Of a DNA stretch of 16,092 nucleotides, positions 1 to 6,750 are shown in pieces; within the stretch, counting starts at the first letter, position 1; every line of letters starts with the position of its first letter. The notes below the pieces were generated by a model. It was not told the DNA's origin, did not search any database, and was given only the letters and a program-made list of their open reading frames with translations. The position numbers were made by a program, and so were the translations under genes. Source of the DNA: Actinomycetes bacterium (GTDB taxonomy: Bacteria; Actinomycetota; Actinomycetes; Mycobacteriales; Micromonosporaceae); assembly GCA_021793335.1 (NCBI GenBank), contig JAJYSW010000054.1, positions 1 through 16,092 of the forward strand, read 5' to 3'.

Positions 1-73
1 CGGCCCGCTCCACCTCCCGCACGGCATAGCCCGCCTCGCGGAGCCGACCGGCAAGGACCTCCTCATGTGACAT
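1..73 (-). CDS. N-terminal fragment of an unidentified protein
   Basis: An open frame begins with ATG at 73 and runs off the left edge, giving about 24 residues that begin MSHEEVLAGRLREAGY. The piece is charged and helical-looking, with no signal peptide and no motif I recognise. It lies downstream of the ribokinase-family gene on the same strand but is separated from it by 109 bases containing a strong hairpin, so it may be transcribed separately or by read-through. The upstream purine run (AGGGG) directly abuts the ATG, so the exact start is uncertain. No function is proposed. Confidence 0.5.
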   Translation of the reverse strand, partial: MSHEEVLAGRLREAGYAVREVERA

Positions 74-106
74 CCCCTGATGCAAACATATCGCTCACCC
101 GCGCCG

Positions 107-132
107 GCGGGCGGCCGAGACCGGCCGCCCGC
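107..132 (-). terminator. GC-rich stem-loop after the ribokinase-family gene
   Basis: Positions 107-117 pair perfectly with 122-132 (11 bp, all G:C) around the 4-base loop AGAC. It sits 50 bases past the stop codon of the kinase gene on the minus strand. There is no T-run after it, which is common for actinobacterial terminator hairpins. It may also act as an mRNA 3' end protector. Confidence 0.5.
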
Positions 133-182
133 GCTCACGCGGCCACCGGGCACGGGCGGAGCGGACCCCGCCCGATCGCCGC

Positions 183-1076
183 TCAACGCTCGGACCGGTC
201 CCTTCCCACGAGCGCGGACGCGGCACGGCCCGCCTGTTCGACGGCCGCCTCAAGAGAGGAGCCGCCGGCGAGCGCGGCCATGAGCGTCCCGGCGAACTCG
301 TCGCCCGCGCCGGTGGTGTCCACGACTGCGACCGGCGCGACCGGGACGTGCCCGGCCCCGGACGGCGAGGCGAACACCGAGCCGCGCTCGCCCAGCGTGA
401 CGACCACCGAGGGGACGAAGCCCGCCAGCGCCTTCGCGACCGCCGCGCTGTCGGACGTCGCGACACGGTGGCCCGGGTCGAGCTGCGCGAGCATGTCGGC
501 GGCCTCGACCTCGTTCACGATGAGCGGGTCGGCCGCTCGGAGGCACTCGACGGGCACCTCGGCCACCGGACTGGGGTTGAGGAGGAACCGGCCGTCGTTC
601 GCCGCGCACCACCGTGCGGCGGCGAGCACCGATTCGATCGGGATCTCCAATTGCGTGAGCACCGCCGCCGGGCGAATGCGGTCGAGCGTCTCGGTGACGC
701 GCTCCGGCGTCAGCGTGTGATTGGCGAGGGGAGCGACCACGATGCTGTTCTCGCCCCGCCGGTTCACGTCGATGAAGGCGCGGCCCGTCGGCGTGTCGGT
801 CCTGGACATCGCCGTGACGACCACGCCGCGGCCGCTTGCCTGTTCGAGGGCGCGATCACCGAACGGATCGTTCCCGACGGCGCCCACGAGATGCGACTCG
901 GCGTCACGGGCCGCTGCGACCGCCTGATTGAAGCCCTTACCGCCGATCGTCTCGGCGTACCCCGTGGCGAGGATCGTCTCCCCGGGCCGCACGTGCTCGT
1001 CGACGTTCACGACGAGGTCGATGTTCACCGATCCGACGACGGCGACACGGGGATGCGATGAAGTGCTGGTGGTCAT
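183..1076 (-). CDS. PfkB/ribokinase-family carbohydrate kinase
   Basis: The 297-residue protein has the usual length and layout of ribokinase. It shows an N-terminal GSVNIDLV strand (about residues 15-22), the substrate-side motif GGKGFNQA (45-52), an NxxE magnesium motif (NEVE, 188-191) and the PfkB signature DTTGAGD (253-259) with the presumed catalytic Asp259. It should transfer phosphate from ATP to ribose, deoxyribose or a nucleoside in the cytoplasm; the exact sugar cannot be read. The frame is open 40 codons further upstream, but ATG 1076 is chosen because the homologous part starts about ten residues later and a GAGGA-type ribosome site precedes it. It is the last recognisable member of the minus-strand cassette and lies behind a terminator-like hairpin. 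An nucleoside kinase of the same fold is the main alternative. Confidence 0.88.
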   Translation of the reverse strand: MTTSTSSHPRVAVVGSVNIDLVVNVDEHVRPGETILATGYAETIGGKGFNQAVAAARDAESHLVGAVGNDPFGDRALEQASGRGVVVTAMSRTDTPTGRAFIDVNRRGENSIVVAPLANHTLTPERVTETLDRIRPAAVLTQLEIPIESVLAAARWCAANDGRFLLNPSPVAEVPVECLRAADPLIVNEVEAADMLAQLDPGHRVATSDSAAVAKALAGFVPSVVVTLGERGSVFASPSGAGHVPVAPVAVVDTTGAGDEFAGTLMAALAGGSSLEAAVEQAGRAASALVGRDRSER

Positions 1077-1105
1077 GCTGTGTTTCGTCCTCGTCTCCTC
1101 GAAAA

Positions 1106-1139
1106 ACGGGGCGGGGGCGTCCTCGCGCACCCGCCCCGT
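1106..1139 (-). terminator. Intrinsic-terminator-like hairpin with T-tract
   Basis: Positions 1106-1115 pair perfectly with 1130-1139 (10 bp, almost all G:C) around a 14-base loop. Read on the minus strand the stem runs into a short T-tract (complement of 1102-1106), the classic form of a Rho-independent terminator and unusual for this GC content. It lies between the amidotransferase-like gene and the kinase gene, only 29 bases before the kinase start, so the kinase is either read through or attenuated. Confidence 0.65.
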
Positions 1140-1149
1140 CCTCCTCCTG

Positions 1150-1896
1150 CTATCCGCCGGCGACCCAGGTCGACAGCGCGCGCCACATGGGCGCATAGCC
1201 CGTCCACTCCATAAACGGCGGAGGAGCCCAGTGGGGCGACATGTCCGAGGTGAACACCCCGGTGCGGCCCTCGCCCGCCGCGGCGACCGCCACGAGCGGA
1301 TGTCCGTTGACCTCGACGAGCAGTTCGGCGTCGTCCTTCGGCAGGGTGCGGTTGAAGCCCAGCAGCGCCGGCCACTCCTCGCCGACGGAGCCGATGGCCG
1401 GATGCCCGGGATCGAGCACCTTCACCTGGGTGCCTTCGGGGTGCTCGGCGCGGTCGTCGGTGTCGAGCACGCGCACGGGCAGGAGATCCCCGATGGGGCT
1501 GTGGGCGTACGCGCCCTTCGCGTCGATCCCCGAGAACGAGAGGTAACCGCCGACCATGAGCAGCCCGCCACCGCCGAGGACGTACTCGCGGACGAGCTGG
1601 AGCCGGTTCGGCTCGCTCACGCTGGTGTTGAACACCGCGCGGGACAGCAGGAAGGTGTTGGCCCCCACATCGCTGATGACGACCAGGTCATAGGCGCGAA
1701 GCCCTTCCAGGTCGGTCGGGAACGACGTCTCGATCGTGTGCGAGGGCATGTGGGTCACCTCCCAGCCTCCGGAGCGCAGCGCCTCGATGTACTCGTGGCC
1801 GCCTTCGGCGTACTCGGTGGTGGTGAAGCTGTCGAACCCCTTCTGGTGGATCATGTGGGTCGTCCAGGACTCACCGATCAGCAGTGCCTTCTTCAT
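1150..1896 (-). CDS. Cysteine-free glutamine amidotransferase-like protein (PF07090/DUF1355 type)
   Basis: A 248-residue cytoplasmic protein beginning MKKALLIGESW. The layout fits the class I amidotransferase / ThuA-like flavodoxin fold: a first strand ALLIGESW, a middle strand YDLVVISDVGANTF, the glycine-rich turn YVLGGGGLLMVGGYLSFSGI and a C-terminal VFTSDMSPHW. The family is usually annotated as putative glutamine amidotransferase or cytoplasmic protein, without known function. The nucleophile-elbow position has GGY instead of GxC, and the whole protein contains no cysteine, so Cys-dependent glutaminase chemistry is excluded. ATG 1896 is chosen over an in-frame TTG at 1905 because AAGGCGG lies 9 bases before the ATG but directly abuts the TTG. 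The gene starts 16 bases after the metallo-hydrolase stop, so the two are almost certainly cotranscribed. A role in binding or hydrolysing a sugar-like substrate is only inference. Confidence 0.8.
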   Translation of the reverse strand: MKKALLIGESWTTHMIHQKGFDSFTTTEYAEGGHEYIEALRSGGWEVTHMPSHTIETSFPTDLEGLRAYDLVVISDVGANTFLLSRAVFNTSVSEPNRLQLVREYVLGGGGLLMVGGYLSFSGIDAKGAYAHSPIGDLLPVRVLDTDDRAEHPEGTQVKVLDPGHPAIGSVGEEWPALLGFNRTLPKDDAELLVEVNGHPLVAVAAAGEGRTGVFTSDMSPHWAPPPFMEWTGYAPMWRALSTWVAGG

Positions 1897-1912
1897 GTGC
1901 GTCAACCGCCTT

Positions 1913-2737
1913 TCAGCCGATGGTTCCCGAGGGGAACAGTTCGAGGAATTTCCAGTCGTGTTCGGGGACGATGAGGTCGGCTTCGCGGTGCAGGCGCTCG
2001 TAGCCGGCCATGAGATCGGGCAGGTCCCAGAACGAGCCCATGGGCCAGTTCAGTTCGAGATTCTTGTAGTTGTACATGACGTCGCTGGTCAGGCACACCG
2101 TCCCGAGATCGGTGCTGACCATGACGACCATGCACCCGGGCGTGTGGCCGCCGATCTTCACCAGGCGCACCGACGGGTCGATGTCGACGTCGCCCTCGAT
2201 CACCCGCAGGCGGTCCTTGACCGCGTTCACCTTGTAGGTGTACTCGGGGTAATAGAACATGCAGAAGCTCGGCGGCGTCATCGCCTGCGGCAGCTCGTCG
2301 GCCTGCACGACGAACGTCGCGTTCGGGAACAGCTCGTTGTTGCCGATGTGGTCGAAGTGCAGGTGTGTCAGCACCACAATGTCGACGTCACCGGGTTCGA
2401 CGCCGTGTGCGGCGAGTCCGGCGACCAGGTCCTGGTCCGCCGAGCGCGAGGCGACGAAGTCGACGCCGTAGCGGCTCTGCATCCGGGAGACCTCGTCGAT
2501 GTCGCCGAGCCCGGTGTCGATGAGGATCGTCTGCTCGGCCCCTTCGATGAGCCAGACCGGCACCGGGACCATGACGCCCTCGTGGACCGAGCCGTCCCGT
2601 CGGACGATGTCGTGCCGGTAGCCGTAGGGCAGCCGTTCCTCGTGGGGAATGTCGGGATGCGCTCCCGAGTTGAGCAGCGAGACCGGCAGCGAACTCTCCA
2701 GTTCGCCGGTCACGATGTGGTGAATCTTGACGCTCAT
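1913..2737 (-). CDS. Metallo-beta-lactamase-fold hydrolase, N-acyl-homoserine-lactonase-like
   Basis: A 274-residue protein with the complete dinuclear zinc site: HLHFDH (His125, His127, Asp129, His130), His198 in GGHTPG, Asp219 in TSDV and His260 in PEHDW. Length, the ILIDTGLG strand (about 71-78) and motif order fit the AttM/AhlD lactonase subgroup. These enzymes open lactone rings, but related members hydrolyse other esters or phosphodiesters, so quorum quenching should not be assumed. There is no signal peptide; it should act in the cytoplasm on an imported compound. ATG 2737 follows an AAAGGCAGGTGG purine stretch. The frame stays open far upstream through the antisense of the lipoprotein gene, but that extension has no homology and would destroy the upstream gene. 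The gap to the lipoprotein gene is 26 bases, consistent with one operon. Confidence 0.88.
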   Translation of the reverse strand: MSVKIHHIVTGELESSLPVSLLNSGAHPDIPHEERLPYGYRHDIVRRDGSVHEGVMVPVPVWLIEGAEQTILIDTGLGDIDEVSRMQSRYGVDFVASRSADQDLVAGLAAHGVEPGDVDIVVLTHLHFDHIGNNELFPNATFVVQADELPQAMTPPSFCMFYYPEYTYKVNAVKDRLRVIEGDVDIDPSVRLVKIGGHTPGCMVVMVSTDLGTVCLTSDVMYNYKNLELNWPMGSFWDLPDLMAGYERLHREADLIVPEHDWKFLELFPSGTIG

Positions 2738-2763
2738 CGTCCACCTGCCTTTCTTGATGAGCT

Positions 2764-3873
2764 CTAGTAGCCGGTTTCGTCTTCGCCGTATTCGGCGACA
2801 TAGGACTCCCACAGCTCCGGCATGAGGAAGTTCTCCGACGCCTCGACCGGAGCGGGAATCGCGCCCGTGTCCACCAGGTAGGCGTTGTCGCTGTCCCAGG
2901 TGGCCTTCCAGTAGGCGACGCCGTCCTCGTCGAGGATCATTTCCCGCGCATGGGCGGCGTTGCCCGCGTACAGCTCGATGTTCTGCCAGTACTCCTTGAA
3001 ACCTTCGAGCGTCAGCCCCGCGGCGGTCTCCTCGTTCAGCCGGTCGGTGATCGCGGTGCCGCACGCGTCGGTCTCGGCGTCGCAGTAGCGGATGATGCGG
3101 TGCATGACGTTCACGAACGCCAGCAGGGCGTCCTCGGACTCGTCGACGAAGGCGCGTTTGGTGAGCATCCCGTTGATCGGCGGCGGGGCGAGCTCGGGGC
3201 CCGACAGGCCGACGAGCATGCCCTCGTCCAATGCCTTCGAACGCTGCGGGACGCCGCCGAGGTAGGCGTCGCCGGTGCCGGTGAGGAAAGCCGCCAGGCC
3301 GGCGTCCGGGTCCATGTCGATGAATTCGACATCGCCCTCGTCCATGCCGACCGAGGCGAGGGCGTCGCTGATCTGCTTGCCCATGTCGGTCGCCAGCGTC
3401 GTGACGATCGACTTGCCTTCGAGCGACTCGATCATGGCGGTCCGCGCGGCTTCGCGGTCCCCGAGTTCGGTTTCGAGCTCGTCGATCGTCGGCAGCGAGC
3501 CGTCTTCGCGGACCATGAGCGCCGAGCCTTCGGTGAACGGGTTCCACCCGTAGGCGTAGACGATGTCGGGGTCGGCGTTCGCGATCGAGACGACCCCGGT
3601 GGTGTTGTTGACGGCGATGTCCACATCGCCGGAGATGAGCGCCGGGGTGATCGCGTTCCACGCCAGCGACTTGAGTTCGACGTCGAGACCGGCCTCCTCG
3701 AACCAGCCCATCTCCTCGCCGATGATCGGCAGGTAGGTGTCCTGGAAAGGGGAGATCCCCACGGTGATCTTGGTGAGTCCGTCGGCGCCCTCCTCCAGGC
3801 CTTCTTGGCCCGCGCAGGCGGTCAGTGCCATGACGGCGGCCACGGGAACGGCCGCGTATCTCGCGAGTTTCAT
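2764..3873 (-). CDS. ABC importer substrate-binding lipoprotein, NMT1/TauA/SsuA type
   Basis: A 369-residue exported lipoprotein. The N-terminus (MKLARYAAVPVAAVMALTAC) is a signal peptide with lipobox LTAC and lipidated Cys20. The mature part opens with ITVGISPFQDTYLPIIGEE, continues GWFEEAGLDVEL and GDVDIAVNNT, typical of the NMT1/THI5-like fold that binds taurine, sulfonates, pyrimidine precursors or nitrile-like ligands. It is longer than the usual 310-340 residues. The start is supported by GAGAGGAG 7 bases upstream. It belongs with the permease and ATPase genes encoded just before it. The ligand is not evident; the ribokinase-family and lactonase-like neighbours suggest a sugar-, nucleoside- or lactone-bearing compound. 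Confidence 0.9.
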   Translation of the reverse strand: MKLARYAAVPVAAVMALTACAGQEGLEEGADGLTKITVGISPFQDTYLPIIGEEMGWFEEAGLDVELKSLAWNAITPALISGDVDIAVNNTTGVVSIANADPDIVYAYGWNPFTEGSALMVREDGSLPTIDELETELGDREAARTAMIESLEGKSIVTTLATDMGKQISDALASVGMDEGDVEFIDMDPDAGLAAFLTGTGDAYLGGVPQRSKALDEGMLVGLSGPELAPPPINGMLTKRAFVDESEDALLAFVNVMHRIIRYCDAETDACGTAITDRLNEETAAGLTLEGFKEYWQNIELYAGNAAHAREMILDEDGVAYWKATWDSDNAYLVDTGAIPAPVEASENFLMPELWESYVAEYGEDETGY

Positions 3874-3890
3874 AGTGTGCTCCTCTCAGC

Positions 3891-3915
3891 GCCGCCGTCT
3901 CCTGGGCGCGGCGGC
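3891..3915 (-). other. Short hairpin between permease and lipoprotein genes
   Basis: Positions 3891-3897 pair with 3909-3915 (7 G:C pairs, plus one G:U pair inside) in the 88-base gap in front of the lipoprotein gene. Such a hairpin can protect the downstream lipoprotein message or slow transcription; no T-run follows. The stem is short and could be chance in GC-rich DNA. Confidence 0.3.
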
Positions 3916-3961
3916 CGAGACTTGACAGGACTGGAGTGTTCGGTGTGCTTGAGGCTCGTCA

Positions 3962-4783
3962 TCACTGTGCCGCCCATCTGGTCACGTAGGCGCTGATCCG
4001 AGAGATGACGAGGTCGAGGGCCACTGCCATGACCGCGATGCAGATCGTGCCGAGGAGCACGACCGGTGTGTTCAGGGTCCGGCTGGCCTGCATGATGAGG
4101 CGGCCGATGCCCGCGTCCGCTCCGAGGAACTCGGCGGCGACGATCACCGCGAAGGCCAGGGCACTGCCGATTCGGAAACCGGAGAGGATCTCCGGGACGA
4201 TCGCCGGCAGCACCACCGAGCGGTAGACGTGGCCGCGGCTCGCTCCGAGCGAGCGGGCCGCCTGGAGGTAGACCGGCGGGACGTTGCCCACCGCGACGGT
4301 GGTGTTGACGACCATGACCATGAAGCAGGCGAGGGCCCCGAGGAAGAGCTTGCCGGTGTCGCCGATGCCGAACCAGAGGATGACGAAGGGGATCAGCGCC
4401 ACCGGCGGCACCGGCCGCACCGCCTCGATGATCGGGTTCAGCGCGTACATGAGCCACCGGGTCCGGGCCATGGCCAGGCCGACGGCGACGCCCAGGGCCG
4501 AGCCGCCGACCCAGGAGGCGAGCACCCGTCCGAGCGTCGCTCCGGCGTCGGTGAGCAGCTGCGTGTTCAGCGTTTCGATCGCCGTCCACAGCGATTCCGG
4601 TGAGGGGAAGTAGAGCTGTTTGACGGCGCCGGTGCCCGTCGTGACCGCCCACCACAGGGCGAGCAGGGCCGCGACGACGCCGACGCTGATGAGCGGACCG
4701 AGGTTGCGTCGAGGCGCGGGCGCGTTCGGGGCCGCCGGAACCGCGATCTCGGCGTTCGGGGTCGGTGCGTCAAGCCGTGTCAT
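3962..4783 (-). CDS. ABC importer permease, TauC/SsuC type
   Basis: A 273-residue integral membrane protein with a cytoplasmic tail of about 30 residues followed by about six hydrophobic segments, the first at roughly 31-47 (ISVGVVAALLALWWAV). The EAA loop that contacts the ATPase is clear: LQAARSLGASRGHVYRSVVL, followed by PAIVPEILSGFR. The motifs PVPPVALIPFVILWFGIG and AAEFLGADAGIGRLI are characteristic of the sulfonate/taurine/nitrate (BPD_transp_1) permease subgroup. It would form a homodimeric channel with the adjacent ATPase and lipoprotein. Its start overlaps the ATPase gene by 14 bases, which suggests translational coupling. Confidence 0.93.
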   Translation of the reverse strand: MTRLDAPTPNAEIAVPAAPNAPAPRRNLGPLISVGVVAALLALWWAVTTGTGAVKQLYFPSPESLWTAIETLNTQLLTDAGATLGRVLASWVGGSALGVAVGLAMARTRWLMYALNPIIEAVRPVPPVALIPFVILWFGIGDTGKLFLGALACFMVMVVNTTVAVGNVPPVYLQAARSLGASRGHVYRSVVLPAIVPEILSGFRIGSALAFAVIVAAEFLGADAGIGRLIMQASRTLNTPVVLLGTICIAVMAVALDLVISRISAYVTRWAAQ

Positions 4784-5540
4784 CGTGGACCTCCCTGAGG
4801 GCGTCGGCGATCTGGATTCGGATTGCTTGGAATTCGGGGTCGGCGCGCAGGTCGAGGGTGCGCTCGGGGCCGAACGGCACGTCGATGACGCTGTGCACGC
4901 GGGCCGGCCGCGGCGTCATCACGATGACGCGGTCCCCGAGGAAGAGCGCCTCCTCGATGTCGTGGGTGACGAACACGATCGTCTTGGGCTCGGCGTCGGC
5001 GACTCGCTTGAGCGCGGACCACATGGCCTCCTTGGTGAACAGGTCGAGCGCGCCGAACGGCTCGTCCAGCAGCAGCACCTCGGGTCCGCTCGCGTAGGCG
5101 CGGGCGAGGTCGACGCGTTTGCGCATGCCGCCCGACAGCTCCTTGGGGTAGGCGTTCGCGAATTCGGAGAGGCCGACCAGGTCGAGGAACCGCTCGACGC
5201 GCTCGGTGCGTTCGCTTCGCGTCATGCCCTGCATGCGGGGACCGAAGGCGATGTTGTCGGCCACGGTCAGCCACGGGAAGACGGCGTCGGCCTGGAAGAC
5301 CACGGCCCGCTCGGCCGAGGGGCCTTCGATCTCCCGGCCGTCGAGCTTGATGGAGCCGACGGTGGGCCGGATGAATCCGGCGATGAGGTTCAGCATCGTC
5401 GTCTTGCCGCAGCCGCTGGGGCCGACGACGCACACGAGCTCGTTGTCGTCGATGGTCAACGAGGTCTCGTTGAGCGCGACGGTCCGCTTCCTGGACGTCG
5501 CGAACACCTTCGCGACCGAGTCGATGATGATCTGGGACAT
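4770..5540 (-). CDS. ABC importer ATPase, TauB/SsuB type
   Basis: A 256-residue nucleotide-binding protein with all core motifs: Walker A GPSGCGKTT (40-48), Q-loop VFQADAVFPWLT (81-92), signature LSGGMRKRVDLARA (135-148), Walker B VLLLDEP (155-161) with catalytic Glu160, and the switch His193 in FVTHD. Length and the phrase FPWLTVADNIAFG are typical of the nitrate/sulfonate/taurine subgroup. It powers the importer formed with the following permease and lipoprotein. A strong AAAGGAGG precedes the ATG. Its start shares one base with the stop of the LacI-family gene (TGATG), so the repressor and transporter are translationally coupled. Confidence 0.95.
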   Translation of the reverse strand: MSQIIIDSVAKVFATSRKRTVALNETSLTIDDNELVCVVGPSGCGKTTMLNLIAGFIRPTVGSIKLDGREIEGPSAERAVVFQADAVFPWLTVADNIAFGPRMQGMTRSERTERVERFLDLVGLSEFANAYPKELSGGMRKRVDLARAYASGPEVLLLDEPFGALDLFTKEAMWSALKRVADAEPKTIVFVTHDIEEALFLGDRVIVMTPRPARVHSVIDVPFGPERTLDLRADPEFQAIRIQIADALREVHDDTA

Positions 5541-6577
5541 CAGCGGGCCTCCTTTCTCTGGTGCGCGGCGCCGGTGCCGGGCGCGGCGGTCGACTCGCGT
5601 TCAATGAGCTCGACGGGGTACACGTGGTGCCGGCCGTCGAGCGGCGCGTCCCGGTCCAGGGCGGCTATCAGCGCGTTGACCGCGGAACCGCCGAGGCCTC
5701 CCACGTCTTGGCGGATCGTCGTCAAGCGCGGGTTCACATAGCGCGCCGGCTTGATGTCGTCGAATCCGACGATCGAGACCTCGCCTGGGGTCTCGACGCC
5801 CGCGGCGCGGAGGCGGTCCATGGCGCCGAGCGCCATCAGGTCGTTGACGGCGAACAGCGCGGTCAGCTCGCCTTTCGCGAAGCGTTCGATGAACGGTTCG
5901 ATGGCGGCGCGCCCGCCCTCGTGCGTGAAGCCGCCGCCGGCGATGCAGGGCGCGGGTGCGCCGATCGTCGCCCATGCCTTGGTGAAGCCGCGGACGCGCT
6001 CGGTGCTGCTCATCAGGTCCCCGTTGGCCTCCAGGACGAGGGCGTTGCGGTGTCCGAGGCCGGCCAGGTGCTCGGCGGCGAGGCGGCCGCCTTCGAAGTT
6101 GTCGGAGACGAAGGCCGTGGCGTCCGCTCCGGGAATTTCTTCGTCCACCAGCACCAGCGGGAGGTCGCCGAGCAGCTGCGCGAGTTCCGAGGTGCTCGGG
6201 GGCGAGCCGGCCGCGTACACGACGCCGTCCACTGCCCGCGAGCGGATCATCTCAAGGGCGTGCCGCTCGCGTTCGTGGTCGAATCCGGTGGTGCACAGGA
6301 GCACGTTGTAGCCCCCTGCCGTGGCCGACTGCTCGACGCCCTGTGCGAGTTCGGCGAAGTACGTGTTGCCGATGTCGGGGACGAGCAGCCCGAGGATGCG
6401 GGTGCGGCCGCTCGCCAGGCTCTGAGCGGACCGGCCGGGGGTGTACCCCAGTTCCTCGACCGCGGCCCGTACGCGGGCCTGCACCGCCGGGCTGACTTTC
6501 CGTTTGCCGCTCAGCGCGTGCGAGACGGTGGTAGGGCTCACGCCCGCCAGGGATGCGACGTCCGCGATCGACACCAT
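5540..6577 (-). CDS. LacI/GalR-family transcriptional repressor
   Basis: A 345-residue regulator. Residues 1-46 form the LacI-type helix-turn-helix (MVSIADVASLAGVSPTTVSH), then the hinge helix GRSAQSLASGRT and a periplasmic-binding-protein-like sensor domain beginning ILGLLVPDIGNTYFAEL. The C-terminal half keeps FAVNDLMALGAMDRL and EVSIVGFDDI, typical of the sugar- or nucleoside-sensing subdomains. The frame is open 47 codons further upstream, but that stretch covers the operator DNA, so ATG 6577 is the start. It is the first gene of the minus-strand operon, coupled to the ATPase gene, and two matching operators lie in its leader, so autorepression is likely. The effector is probably the imported compound or a derivative. 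Confidence 0.93.
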   Translation of the reverse strand: MVSIADVASLAGVSPTTVSHALSGKRKVSPAVQARVRAAVEELGYTPGRSAQSLASGRTRILGLLVPDIGNTYFAELAQGVEQSATAGGYNVLLCTTGFDHERERHALEMIRSRAVDGVVYAAGSPPSTSELAQLLGDLPLVLVDEEIPGADATAFVSDNFEGGRLAAEHLAGLGHRNALVLEANGDLMSSTERVRGFTKAWATIGAPAPCIAGGGFTHEGGRAAIEPFIERFAKGELTALFAVNDLMALGAMDRLRAAGVETPGEVSIVGFDDIKPARYVNPRLTTIRQDVGGLGGSAVNALIAALDRDAPLDGRHHVYPVELIERESTAAPGTGAAHQRKEAR

Positions 6578-6601
6578 CGTTGATTCCGGCCTCTCTGTCT
6601 C

Positions 6602-6613
6602 CAAAGCGCTTTG
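6602..6613. promoter_or_regulatory. LacI-family operator O1
   Basis: CAAAGCGCTTTG is a perfect 12-bp palindrome with the central CG and flanking A/T pattern of LacI/GalR operators. It lies 25 bases in front of the repressor start codon, inside its untranslated leader. Confidence 0.75.
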
Positions 6614-6614
6614 C

Positions 6615-6626
6615 CAAAGCGTTTTG
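6615..6626. promoter_or_regulatory. LacI-family operator O2
   Basis: CAAAGCGTTTTG is a near copy of O1 with one mismatch to perfect symmetry, separated from it by one base (centre to centre 13 bp). Two repressor dimers could bind side by side over the transcription start of the LacI-led operon, and could also affect the divergent trpF-like gene. Confidence 0.7.
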
Positions 6627-6630
6627 CATG

Positions 6631-6659
6631 AGGCTAGTCGCAGTTTTCCCGGGATGCAA
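6631..6659 (-). promoter_or_regulatory. Putative promoter of the LacI-led operon
   Basis: On the minus strand TTGCAT (complement of 6654-6659) is followed after 17 bases by TAGCCT (complement of 6631-6636). The -35 box is a fair match, the -10 box a weak one. The expected transcription start falls at about 6624, inside operator O2, which is how a repressible promoter should be built. Confidence 0.45.
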
Positions 6660-6750
6660 GTCACATTCGCATAACGTCCCGTGGCCGCGGTCCGGCTCGC
6701 GCCCCTGCGCCGCCGCATCGACTGGAGCCATTGAGCGCTATGGTGCTTTC

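Noticed and set aside
1913..2737. Naming the metallo-hydrolase a quorum-quenching AHL lactonase
   Set aside because: The zinc site fits, but the fold covers many ester and lactone substrates and the operon points to catabolism of an imported compound.
928..2767. Plus-strand open frames opposite the kinase, amidotransferase-like and metallo-hydrolase genes
   Set aside because: Their translations are complementary shadows with no motifs, while the minus-strand products carry complete signatures.
2738..3661. Upstream extension of the metallo-hydrolase frame
   Set aside because: It would add over 300 Arg/His-rich residues that overlap the lipoprotein gene in another frame. The real protein starts at 2737 after a ribosome site.
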